From assembly GCA_024231975.1 (NCBI GenBank), contig JAAEQB010000120.1, positions 248,001-312,000 of the forward strand: 64,000 bases of DNA. The letters are read 5' to 3'. Of this stretch, positions 9,721 to 19,274 are shown piece after piece. How positions within the stretch are numbered: position 1 is the first letter of the stretch; the number at the start of each line of letters is the position of its first letter. The translations under genes were made by a program, and so were the position numbers. A model generated the notes under the pieces. The model made no database searches. It saw only the letters and a list, made by a program, of their open reading frames with translations, and was not told where the DNA came from. Origin of the DNA: Allobosea sp. Lineage in GTDB: Bacteria > Pseudomonadota > Alphaproteobacteria > Rhizobiales > Beijerinckiaceae.

Positions 9721-10179
9721 ATGAAGGGAATCGACCAGCGCGTGACGGAGTTCGAGCACCAGCTCCGCAAGGCGGGCCTGCGCATGACCCAGCAGCGCCG
9801 GCTGATCCTGCGGGTCCTGGCCGAGGCGGACGACCATCCCGATGCGAAGGGCATCTTCACGCGCGCCTTCGTGCACGACCCGACGCTGTCGCTCTCGACC
9901 GTCTATCGCACGATGAAGCTATTGGAGACGCAGGGCGCGATCGAGCGCCATGCCTTCGAGGACGGCGTCTCGCGCTATGAGCATGCCGACCAGCAGCACC
10001 ATGATCATCTGATCGACATCGAGAGCGGCCAGGTCGTCGAGTTCTCATCGCCCGAGATCGAGGCGCTCCAGGCCAAGATCGCGGCCGAGCTCGGCTATGA
10101 GATCGTCCGGCACAAGCTCGAGCTCTACGGCCGCAAAATCAGGCCGGCACGGCGCAAGGGCGGCGGCAAAGACGCCTGA
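9721..10179 (+). CDS. mur: Fur-family regulator, Mur type (manganese uptake regulator)
   Basis: A 152-residue Fur-family repressor with a winged helix (RMTQQRRLILRVLAE and STVYRTMKLLE) and the metal-binding signature QQHHDHLIDIESG. The C-terminal LELYGR tail matches rhizobial Fur/Mur proteins. In Rhizobium and Agrobacterium the protein of this type senses Mn(II) and represses sitABCD, while iron is handled by RirA and Irr. Its position divergent from sitABCD supports the Mur name. The basic tail RPARRKGGGKDA is longer than usual. ATG 9721 has only a weak ribosome site, so the exact start is less certain. Confidence 0.9.
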   Translation: MKGIDQRVTEFEHQLRKAGLRMTQQRRLILRVLAEADDHPDAKGIFTRAFVHDPTLSLSTVYRTMKLLETQGAIERHAFEDGVSRYEHADQQHHDHLIDIESGQVVEFSSPEIEALQAKIAAELGYEIVRHKLELYGRKIRPARRKGGGKDA

Positions 10180-10218
10180 CCGGCATCGCCGGGCCCGGCC
10201 CGAAATCCCATGGCCGGC

Positions 10219-10245
10219 AAAAAAAAGGCCGGGCCTGGCCCGGCC
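10219..10245 (-). terminator. Intrinsic terminator of the acetyl-CoA synthetase gene
   Basis: GGCCGGGCC (10227-10235) pairs perfectly with GGCCCGGCC (10237-10245), and eight A (10219-10226) follow. Read on the minus strand this is a 9-bp GC stem plus a T8 run, 22 bases after the acs stop codon: a textbook rho-independent terminator. Confidence 0.9.
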
Positions 10246-10267
10246 ATGACGCGTTATGCGCGAGGTC

Positions 10268-12220
<1,953 letters not shown>

Positions 12221-12401
12221 CTCAAGCGTCTCCCCAGACTTGGGCCGTCATCTGAGCCGGCTTGTCGGTCGCAGCGACTGTGCCGCCGCGATCCAGCCGA
12301 CCTTTTTCGAGTGCGGTGCATCATAGGCCGCGAGACCGCGCCGACAAGCGCCGCGGGCTCGCACTTTGGTGTCACAGACTTTTGGCGAGGTTGGGCGATG
12401 C

Positions 12402-12422
12402 AAAATGGGCCGGAAACCGGCC
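12402..12422 (-). terminator. Weak terminator after the DUF418 gene
   Basis: GGCCGG-AAA-CCGGCC (12408-12422) forms a perfect hairpin that touches the TAG stop of the DUF418 gene. On the minus strand CATTTTG follows, only four T. Confidence 0.4.
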
Positions 12423-13606
12423 TATCTCGCGGTTTCGAGAGCCATCTCCGGCGGCCGGCGCGGCCCCGCCATGCGCTCGACGAACCACTCGAACGGCCCC
12501 TTGGCGAAAACCTTCCCCCACAGCGAAGCAGCGATCAGCAGGCCGAAATAGACCAGCACTGCCAAGCCGATACCCGCCGCCGGACCAAGCCGGCCGTAAA
12601 GGCCGAGGCCATAGCCGAGGAAAATCAGCGCGCAGGCGATCGACTCGCAGATGTAAAGCGACAGCGAGAGCCGGCCATCCGCCTGGAAGATGCGCCCGAT
12701 ACTGGCACCGAGGCGGCTGTTGAAGAAACTCAGGCCGGCGCCGATCAGGACGAGGCTGAGCAGCGGCGGGAACACCCCGCGCAGGATCAACTCGGCTGCA
12801 GCGAAGGCTGGCTTCATCGCGCCGGGCGGCGCCACCGCCATAGCCGCATAGGCGATGTTGCCGATCAGGGCCGGCAGCCACAGCAGGCGGGCGATCGCGC
12901 GCCCGTGCGTGGCCAAGCTGCTCAGCGGCTTGGAGCCAAGATATCGATAGGCCGTCATGCCCAGAAAGAACATCATCGCGACATGCGGCAGCGTGATGAA
13001 TGGTGCGAGCCCATAGAACACCGCCCATTCGACCAGCCGGTAACGCGCGATGCCGAAGAAATCGCTGGACCGATGCAGAGCGACTGCAGCGTCGTCGCCG
13101 CCTTTCCAGCTGTCGGGTTCGATAATGCCGATGATCCCGAGAAGAGTGTGCGTGAGAATGGCGAGTAGCCACATCAGCGCCGCAGCCCTGACGAGGCGAA
13201 GCGCCGACCAGCGCGCCGCCAGCGGCAGGATCAGGCCGAGCAGCGCATAGGCCAGGAGGATGTCGCCGGCGAACAGCAGGAGCGCATGGCCGACGCCGAG
13301 CAGCCCGAGCGCCAGCAGCCGTCTCCGATAGCGTTCCGGGCCATTGGTTTCGATCTGGCGCGCCGCGCCATAGCCGAACAGGAACGAGAAGATCAGGATG
13401 AACTTCGCTTCGAACAGCGCCTGGATCAGGAAGACCGCGAACCAGTCGAACGTGCCCGGAAAGGCGGTGCGCCACCAGTCGCCGCCGAAGCCGAAAGGCA
13501 TCGCGAAGAACGGCAGGTTGACGACGAGGATGCCGAACAGCGCGACACCACGGATCATGTCGATGGCTGGATCGCGCCCTGCGACAGGGCTTCGGGCAGG
13601 CGCCAT
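12422..13606 (-). CDS. DUF418 family multi-pass membrane protein
   Basis: A 394-residue inner-membrane protein with about ten hydrophobic segments. The N-terminal motif RDPAIDMIRGVALFGILVVN is typical of the DUF418/YeiB family, distantly related to acyltransferase-3 proteins, and the C-terminal part has the family's LSLYICES region. Exact activity is unknown; members are often regulated by an adjacent TetR repressor, as here. The start ATG overlaps the tetR stop (TGATG). A GTG three bases upstream is an alternative. The upstream operator suggests that expression is induced when TetR is released by an unknown ligand. Confidence 0.88.
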   Translation of the reverse strand: MAPARSPVAGRDPAIDMIRGVALFGILVVNLPFFAMPFGFGGDWWRTAFPGTFDWFAVFLIQALFEAKFILIFSFLFGYGAARQIETNGPERYRRRLLALGLLGVGHALLLFAGDILLAYALLGLILPLAARWSALRLVRAAALMWLLAILTHTLLGIIGIIEPDSWKGGDDAAVALHRSSDFFGIARYRLVEWAVFYGLAPFITLPHVAMMFFLGMTAYRYLGSKPLSSLATHGRAIARLLWLPALIGNIAYAAMAVAPPGAMKPAFAAAELILRGVFPPLLSLVLIGAGLSFFNSRLGASIGRIFQADGRLSLSLYICESIACALIFLGYGLGLYGRLGPAAGIGLAVLVYFGLLIAASLWGKVFAKGPFEWFVERMAGPRRPPEMALETAR

Positions 13607-14130
13607 CACATCTGCTCCGTCAACTGCAGCAGGGTTTCGCGTGTTGCGGCGGCATCGGCCTCATCGAGCTTTGTGAAGAAGGCGCCGTCGACGGCGAGCC
13701 GGATCGCGATCGCAAGGCCGCGCGGCAATCCGTCATGGCAGGCTGCTTCGAGCCAGCGCCGGTCGGCGGCGAGGAGCGGCGCCAGCGCGGCCGACTCCGG
13801 CGGCAGGGCGGCGATCAGCACACCGAGCAGCCGGTCGATCTCGTCGCCATTGGTGAAGGCGACCCTGATATAGGCGCGCAGCCAGCGGCCGGGCCGAGCC
13901 GGCTCGGGCTCGCCTTGCATCGCCTCGGCTATGGCGATCTCTGTTAGTGCGACGATGCCCTCGACCAGCGCAGATAGCAGCCGCTCCTTGTCGGGGAAAT
14001 GGTAGAGAATGCCGCCTTTGCTGACGCCGGTCTCGGCCGCGAGCCGGTCGAAGGTCAGCGCCTCGACGCCGCTACGGGCGATAATTGCCCCGGCTGCTTC
14101 GAGCAGTTCGGATTTCTTGCTTCGGCGCAC
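13606..14130 (-). CDS. TetR-family repressor of the DUF418 gene
   Basis: A 174-residue TetR regulator. The N-terminal helix-turn-helix (RLAAETGVSKGGILYHFPDKE) is clear, and the rest is an all-helical ligand domain that ends in LLQLTEQM. Start GTG 14130 is preferred because GGAGGT lies six bases upstream; the open frame extends further but runs back through the EVE gene. A near-perfect 32-base palindrome begins at the ribosome site, so the protein almost certainly represses its own operon. The downstream membrane protein is translationally coupled. Confidence 0.9.
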   Translation of the reverse strand: MRRSKKSELLEAAGAIIARSGVEALTFDRLAAETGVSKGGILYHFPDKERLLSALVEGIVALTEIAIAEAMQGEPEPARPGRWLRAYIRVAFTNGDEIDRLLGVLIAALPPESAALAPLLAADRRWLEAACHDGLPRGLAIAIRLAVDGAFFTKLDEADAAATRETLLQLTEQM

Positions 14131-14141
14131 GGCCGCACCTC

Positions 14142-14173
14142 CATAACTAAACCGTCCATACGGTATAGTTATG
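14142..14173. promoter_or_regulatory. TetR operator palindrome
   Basis: A 32-base palindrome: CATAACTA (14142-14149) with TAGTTATG (14166-14173), and inside them ACCGT with ACGGT around CCAT. Only one pair plus the centre break the symmetry. It starts at the edge of the tetR ribosome site and is much more AT-rich than the surroundings. Bound repressor would block the promoter or ribosome access. Confidence 0.8.
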
Positions 14174-14207
14174 GATTTTCGCGGCGGCCCGCAAGAGAGA
14201 GCTGAAG

Positions 14208-14618
14208 CTAGAGCCCGCCCATCTTGCAGACGAGAGCCCATTCCTCGTCCGTCACCGGCTGGACCGAGAGGCGGAAGGAGGTGACGAGCGACATCTTGGC
14301 GAGCTTCGGCTCGGCCTTGACCGCGGCGAGCGAGACTGGCTTCGGCAAGGGCTTCAGCGCCTTGAAGTCGACCAGCACCCAGGGCGGGCCGGCCTCGACC
14401 CAGGGGTAATGCTCCTTGATCACCTCGGCGATGCCGACGACCTCGAGGCCCTCGTTGGAGTGGTAGAAGAAGACCTGATCGCCCGTCTTCATCGCCATCA
14501 GGTTGAGCTTGGCGGTGTGGTTCTTCACCCCATCCCAATGCGTGCCCTTGGCCCCGGTCTTGATCAGGTCGTCCCAGGAGTAGACCGACGGTTCCGATTT
14601 GATCAGCCAGTGCGCCAT
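14208..14618 (-). CDS. EVE domain-containing protein
   Basis: A 136-residue protein made almost entirely of an EVE (PUA-like) domain: WLIKSEPSVYSWDDL at the start, WDGVKNHTAKLNL, MKTGDQVFFYHS, and the C-terminal FRLSVQPVTDEEW. Family members such as human THYN1 bind modified cytosines in DNA or RNA, and bacterial ones are linked to restriction or to tRNA and rRNA modification. It overlaps the preceding small gene by one base (TGATG) and sits at the end of a unit with tsaD, which makes a tRNA modification, so an RNA role is possible. Confidence 0.92.
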   Translation of the reverse strand: MAHWLIKSEPSVYSWDDLIKTGAKGTHWDGVKNHTAKLNLMAMKTGDQVFFYHSNEGLEVVGIAEVIKEHYPWVEAGPPWVLVDFKALKPLPKPVSLAAVKAEPKLAKMSLVTSFRLSVQPVTDEEWALVCKMGGL

Positions 14619-14947
14619 CAGCCTTCGTCCTCTTCCTTCAGCGGCACCGGCGGCCGCGATGCCGCCTCGCCCTGCTCGTTCCAGAATCGCACCATCTCGC
14701 GCGTCAGCGCGGCATAGTCCTGCGGGCTGAGCTCGATCCTGGTTTCGCCCTCGCCAAAGGGCAGGATCAGCACGAAACGGTGCGTGTCCTCGCGGCGCCG
14801 GCGGCGCAACTCGATCACGCGCCCGGCGATGCGCCCTGCGAGCGGCACCGGCTGGCTCTCGGCCACCAGTTCGGCCCCCGTGGTCTTGCGCACCTCGGCG
14901 ATGCCGCGCGCGACGCGCTTCGTCAGATCGGACCAGTCATTCGCCAT
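14618..14947 (-). CDS. Conserved-looking hypothetical protein upstream of EVE
   Basis: A 109-residue acidic/basic protein without membrane segments; I recognise no domain. A central Arg block (ELRRRRRED) precedes a beta-rich stretch (RFVLILPFGEGETRIELS). ATG 14947 lies 16 bases after the gpsA stop with a GGAGAGGG site, and the stop overlaps the EVE start. Tight spacing on both sides suggests a real gene in the tsaD-gpsA-EVE unit rather than a chance frame. Confidence 0.7.
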   Translation of the reverse strand: MANDWSDLTKRVARGIAEVRKTTGAELVAESQPVPLAGRIAGRVIELRRRRREDTHRFVLILPFGEGETRIELSPQDYAALTREMVRFWNEQGEAASRPPVPLKEEDEG

Positions 14948-14963
14948 CGCGTGCCCTCTCCGC

Positions 14964-15962
14964 TCAGTTTTCTGCCCGCACCGGCCGCGCCAGCAACTCG
15001 GCAACCGCCTCGCGCACACCGACCCTCCCGGCGATGATGCTCGACACCGCCTCGGCGATCGGCATATCGATCCCCCGCGCCCGCGCCATCTCGACCAGCA
15101 CCGAGGCAGTAAAGGCGCCCTCAGCCAGCTTGCCGCCGGCAGCGTCGACAGGCGCCTTGCCCTGCCCCAGCGCCTGGCCATAGGCGAAATTGCGCGACTG
15201 TGCCGTGGCGCAGGAGAGCACGACGTCGCCCAGCCCCGAAAGTCCCATCAGCGTCTCGGCCTGCGCGCCATGCGCCTCGCCGAAACGGCGCAGCTCCGCG
15301 AAGCCGCGCGCCACCAGAGCAGCGCGAGCACTCTCGCCGAGTCCGAGGCCGATGGCGATGCCCGCGGCGATGGCGAGCACGTTCTTGGCGGCACCGCCGA
15401 TCTCGACGCCGCGCGGATCATTGCTGTGATAGATGCGCAGTGCCTGGGAATTCAGCGCCTCCGCCAGCGCCTTGGCCAAGGCAGCATCGGCAGAAGCCAG
15501 CGTCAGCGCCGTCGGCAGGCCGCGGGCGATGTCGGCGGCGAAGCTCGGCCCGGACAACACTGCCGGCACCGCCTGCGGCAGCGCCTCGGCGATGATCTGC
15601 GTGGTGAAGCGCCCACTGCCCTGCTCGATTCCCTTGGCCGCCGAGATCACCGGCAGCCCGGCCGGTAGCGCCGAAGCGAGCAGCGTCGAGGCCGAACGCA
15701 GCGCCTGCGTCGGCACCGCCAGGATCAGAGCCTCGACCTTTCCCAGCGCCGCGATGTCCGACACCGGTTCGATCGCCTCGGGCAGCTTCGCGCCGGGCAA
15801 TCGCGGCGCCTCGCGCTGCGCGCGCAGGCTCGCCACCGTCTCCTCGTCGCGAGCCCAGAGCAGGACGCGCCGCCCGGCCCGCGCCGCCGCGAGCGCAAGC
15901 GCCGTGCCGAAGGCACCGGCACCGGCGACGCCGATCGTCTTGTAACGTGTCTTGCCGCTCAC
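14964..15962 (-). CDS. gpsA: Glycerol-3-phosphate dehydrogenase (NAD(P)+)
   Basis: A 332-residue enzyme that reduces dihydroxyacetone phosphate to sn-glycerol 3-phosphate for phospholipid synthesis. Seen: the Rossmann motif GAGAFGTALA (14-23), AAKGIEQ, the catalytic Lys region GAAKNVLAIAAG, and GLGDVVLSC. Start is GTG 15962, overlapping the tsaD stop by four bases (GTGA). The tsaD-gpsA pairing is common in alphaproteobacteria. Confidence 0.96.
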   Translation of the reverse strand: MSGKTRYKTIGVAGAGAFGTALALAAARAGRRVLLWARDEETVASLRAQREAPRLPGAKLPEAIEPVSDIAALGKVEALILAVPTQALRSASTLLASALPAGLPVISAAKGIEQGSGRFTTQIIAEALPQAVPAVLSGPSFAADIARGLPTALTLASADAALAKALAEALNSQALRIYHSNDPRGVEIGGAAKNVLAIAAGIAIGLGLGESARAALVARGFAELRRFGEAHGAQAETLMGLSGLGDVVLSCATAQSRNFAYGQALGQGKAPVDAAGGKLAEGAFTASVLVEMARARGIDMPIAEAVSSIIAGRVGVREAVAELLARPVRAEN

Positions 15963-17011
15963 GCCTTCGCCCTGAGTTCGTCGAGCGGCCAGCGCGGGCG
16001 CGCCACCGCGCCCATATCATCGACGAGGCCAAGCCGCAGCCGCTCCAGCCCGGCCCAGGCGATCATCGCGCCATTGTCGCCGCAGAGCGCCACTGGCGGC
16101 GCGACCATCGGCAGGCCGGCCTCGGTCGCGAACCGCATCAGTCCGTTGCGGATCTGCTGGTTGGCGGCGACGCCGCCGGCAACGACGAGCGAAGAGGGCT
16201 TGATTCCGGCTTCGCGGCAGGCGCGCATGCCGGCGCGCGTGCGGTCGACCAGCACGTCGACCACCGCGGCCTGGAAGGAGGCGCAGAGATCGGCGACATC
16301 ACGGTCGGACAAAGGCGCGATCCGCTCCGCCACCAGCCGCACCGCCGTCTTCAGGCCCGACAACGAGAAGTCCGGATTGGGCCGCCCGCTCATCGGCCGC
16401 GGGAACTCGAAGCGCTCGGGATCGCCCTTCAGCGCTTCTCGCTCGACCGAGGGGCCGCCCGGATAGGGCAGGCCGAGCATCTTGGCGATCTTGTCGAAGG
16501 CTTCGCCGACCGCATCGTCGATGGTGGTGCCGAGGCGCAGATAGTCGCCGACTCCGCGCACGGCGAGCAATTGCGTATGCCCGCCGGAGACCAGCAGCAG
16601 CAGATAGGGGAAGGGGAGGTCGTCGGTCAGCCGCGCCGTCAGCGCGTGCCCTTCGAGATGGTTGATCGCGATGAAGGGGCGGCCCGTCACCAGCGCGATC
16701 GCCTTCGCCGTGGTGAGGCCGACCATGACGCCGCCGACCAGCCCCGGCCCGGCCGCGGCAGCGACGCCGTCGATCTCCGATGGCTTCATGCCGGCGCTCT
16801 CGAAGGCGCGCGCCACGATCCGGTCGATCGCCTCGACATGGGCGCGCGCCGCGATCTCCGGCACGACGCCGCCATAAGCAGCATGGGCCGCGATCTGGCT
16901 GAGGACCTCGTTCGACAGGATCTTGGCCTCGCCGGAGCGTTCGACTGAAACAATCGCGGCGGCCGTCTCGTCGCAGGTCGTCTCTATGCCCAGAACTCGC
17001 ATGCTCATCAT
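15959..17011 (-). CDS. tsaD: tRNA N6-threonylcarbamoyladenosine transferase TsaD
   Basis: A 350-residue Kae1/Qri7/TsaD ATPase-fold enzyme that transfers the threonylcarbamoyl group to A37 of ANN-decoding tRNAs with TsaB and TsaE. The N-terminal GIETTCDET, the metal-binding HLEGH motif, SGGHTQL and the VVAGGVAANQQIR loop are all present. Three in-frame ATGs (17011, 17008, 17002) are possible; the family usually begins at RVLGIET, so 17002 is as likely as 17011. It heads the leftward unit tsaD-gpsA-hypothetical-EVE. Confidence 0.95.
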   Translation of the reverse strand: MMSMRVLGIETTCDETAAAIVSVERSGEAKILSNEVLSQIAAHAAYGGVVPEIAARAHVEAIDRIVARAFESAGMKPSEIDGVAAAAGPGLVGGVMVGLTTAKAIALVTGRPFIAINHLEGHALTARLTDDLPFPYLLLLVSGGHTQLLAVRGVGDYLRLGTTIDDAVGEAFDKIAKMLGLPYPGGPSVEREALKGDPERFEFPRPMSGRPNPDFSLSGLKTAVRLVAERIAPLSDRDVADLCASFQAAVVDVLVDRTRAGMRACREAGIKPSSLVVAGGVAANQQIRNGLMRFATEAGLPMVAPPVALCGDNGAMIAWAGLERLRLGLVDDMGAVARPRWPLDELRAKA

Positions 17012-17316
17012 GGTGTTGGGCGGGCATCGGCCCTGATGGCCAGGCTGCCGCCGGGGTGCGCGGTTTCGCGCGGGGATTTCCTCCGTATAGTGCTGCATGA
17101 AGGAGAAGGCCAATGCCCAGCGCCGGCCCATCTACACAGAACCGGAGACCTCGCAGCAGATGACCGACATGCCGATCGCCGGTTGCGGCATCCTTCCAGG
17201 AAAATGCCTTGGTTCCGTCACGGAGGCCGCGCAGGGAGCGGGTGTCGGGCGCGGCGTTCGCGTCCGCCCCCAGCCTGGCAGTTGCGTCCCGGCCTGAGCC
17301 CGCACGAGGAGACGAT
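17012..17316. other. Divergent intergenic region, tsaD / hemD fusion
   Basis: About 305 bases between divergent genes. A weak rightward -10-like TATAGT lies at 17086-17091. A 66-codon frame (17097-17297) is open but has no recognisable similarity. In many relatives hemC occupies the place before hemD; no HemC-like sequence is visible here. Confidence 0.5.
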
Positions 17317-19260
17317 ATGCGCGTTTTGGTGTTCAGACCGCTTGAGGATGCCGAGCGCAGCGCTCAGAGCTTGCGCGAGCGTGGCAAGGATCCGGTGGTC
17401 GCGCCGCTGTTTCAGGTCCTGCCGACAGGCGAGAAGCCGCCCAAGGGACCCTTCGACGCGCTGGTGCTGACCAGCGCCAATGCCGTGCCCGCACTGGAGA
17501 GCTTGCCGAAGAACTGGCGCGGCACCCTCCCCGCCTTCTGTGTCGGCACGCGCACCGCGGACGCCGCCGGCAAGCTCGGCTTCACTGCCCACAGCGCCAA
17601 GGGCGGACGTGCTGAGCTCCTGACGCTGATTCTCGAACACATGCCGAAGGACAGGAAGCTGCTGCTCGTCGCTGGCCGCGACCGGCACGAAGACCTGCCC
17701 CAGCAATTGCGTGACGCCGGCCATGAGGTCACGGTCTGGACCGCCTACGAGGCCAAGGCGGTCGAGGCGCTGCCCGCTCCGGCCGCCGATGCATTGCGCG
17801 ACGGCTCGGCCGACGCGGCCCTGCATTATTCGCCGCGCAGCGCCGAGGTCTTCTTCGATCTCGTCGGCAAGGCGGGCCTGACCGAGCAGGCGCGGGCCCT
17901 GCCGCAGCTGGCGCTCTCGGCTGCGATCGCCGCGCCGCTGATCTCGGCCGGCTCCGACACCGTGCTCGTCGCCGAGCATCCCGAGGAAGCCGCGCTCTTC
18001 GCCGCGCTCGACCAGCTTCCCGCTCGCACTTTGCTGACCGGCGATGCTAAGGAGCCGGCAGAGGCGGACGACAAGGCGGACAAGGACGAGATGACGGCGG
18101 AGGCGAGCAGCGACCAGAGCCAAACCGGCAAGCGCCGCACTCGCTCGGGCCGGACGCCGCCGACCATCGAGCTGGCAGCCACTGAAACGGTCGACACGCC
18201 GCCTGCGGAGGCTGCCGCCTCGGCCACGACCGCAGCCGAAGCCGAACGCATAGAGACCGCTGCCGAAGCGGTCCTGCCGACCGAAGCGCTCCCCGAGGAA
18301 TTCACCCCTCCGCCGGTGCCCGAGCATCAGCGCCGCTACAGCCTGCCGACCGTCGCGCTGGCCGGCCTCGCCGGCGGCGTGATCGGCGCCGGGCTGGTGC
18401 TGCTGGCTCTGCGCCTCTCCGGCCCCGATGAGGACGCGCGGCTGGCCGAACTCACGAAGCGTGTCGAGAGCCTGCAGGCGCAGGGCGCCACGATCGGCGC
18501 CATCGACCGCAAGGCCGCAGCCGCAGCCGAAAGCGCCGCCAAGGCGAGCAGCGAGGCGCAGGCCAATGCCGCCCGGCTCGCCGAGCTGGCCAAGGCCGCC
18601 CCCGCCGGCGCAAGCGTCCCCTCCGGGCTGACCGAGAAACTCGACCGCGCCGACAGCACCGCCGCCGCTGCCCGCGATGCGGCGGCGACGCTGGGCCAGC
18701 GCCTTGCCGGAGTCGAGGCCGCAGCCAAGAATGCGGCCCAGCCGAGCCGGCAGGCGATTGCGGCCGCCCGTGTCGTCCTGGCTGAGCGCATCCGCGACGC
18801 GATCGGCTCCGGCCGCCCCTTCCAGACTGATCTCGCCGCGCTCGGTGACATCCCCGCCGACCAGAAGACGGCGCTCGCCGCGGTCGCCGGCACTGGCGCT
18901 CCAACGCGCGACAAGCTGCTGGCGCAGTTCAAGAGCCATCACGCCTTGTTCGTGCGCGAGACCACGCCGGCCGCGAACAGCTGGGAAGACAAGCTGCTCG
19001 GTCTGGCGAGCCGTGTCGTCACCATCCGCCCGGTCGGCGATTCCGGCTCCAGCGATCCCGCGACCCTGCCGATCCGGCTCGAAGGCGCGCTCGCGCAGAA
19101 CGACGTCGTCAAGGCGGCCGAGTTCTGGGCGCAACTGCCCGAGCCGGCCCGGCGTGGCAGCGAAGCTTTCGGTGCGGCGCTGAAGCAGCGCGCGAGCGCG
19201 GAGACGACGATCAACCGCATCGCGCAGGATGCGGTCGCGGCGCTGGGCACGGCAGGCTGA
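17317..19260 (+). CDS. Uroporphyrinogen-III synthase (HemD) fused to a mitofilin/MIC60-like membrane protein
   Basis: One continuous 647-codon frame. Residues 1-235 are a HemD domain (RVLVFRPLEDAERSA at the start, LVLTSANAVPAL, YSPRSAEVFF), which cyclises hydroxymethylbilane. After a roughly 100-residue acidic, Ala/Thr-rich linker comes one membrane helix (about 343-368), a long Ala-rich coiled coil, and a C-terminal mitofilin-type domain. Relatives normally encode these as two adjacent genes. Start ATG 17317 follows GAGGAG by seven bases. The chain would hold a haem-pathway enzyme on the cytoplasmic side of the inner membrane and place the coiled coil in the periplasm. hemY follows 14 bases later. 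Confidence 0.88.
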   Translation: MRVLVFRPLEDAERSAQSLRERGKDPVVAPLFQVLPTGEKPPKGPFDALVLTSANAVPALESLPKNWRGTLPAFCVGTRTADAAGKLGFTAHSAKGGRAELLTLILEHMPKDRKLLLVAGRDRHEDLPQQLRDAGHEVTVWTAYEAKAVEALPAPAADALRDGSADAALHYSPRSAEVFFDLVGKAGLTEQARALPQLALSAAIAAPLISAGSDTVLVAEHPEEAALFAALDQLPARTLLTGDAKEPAEADDKADKDEMTAEASSDQSQTGKRRTRSGRTPPTIELAATETVDTPPAEAAASATTAAEAERIETAAEAVLPTEALPEEFTPPPVPEHQRRYSLPTVALAGLAGGVIGAGLVLLALRLSGPDEDARLAELTKRVESLQAQGATIGAIDRKAAAAAESAAKASSEAQANAARLAELAKAAPAGASVPSGLTEKLDRADSTAAAARDAAATLGQRLAGVEAAAKNAAQPSRQAIAAARVVLAERIRDAIGSGRPFQTDLAALGDIPADQKTALAAVAGTGAPTRDKLLAQFKSHHALFVRETTPAANSWEDKLLGLASRVVTIRPVGDSGSSDPATLPIRLEGALAQNDVVKAAEFWAQLPEPARRGSEAFGAALKQRASAETTINRIAQDAVAALGTAG

Positions 19261-19274
19261 GAGGATAGATCCCG

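Noticed and set aside
17097..17297. 66-codon frame between tsaD and the hemD fusion
   Set aside because: No signal, domain or similarity; it is also not a hemC remnant that I can recognise. Kept only as part of the intergenic description.
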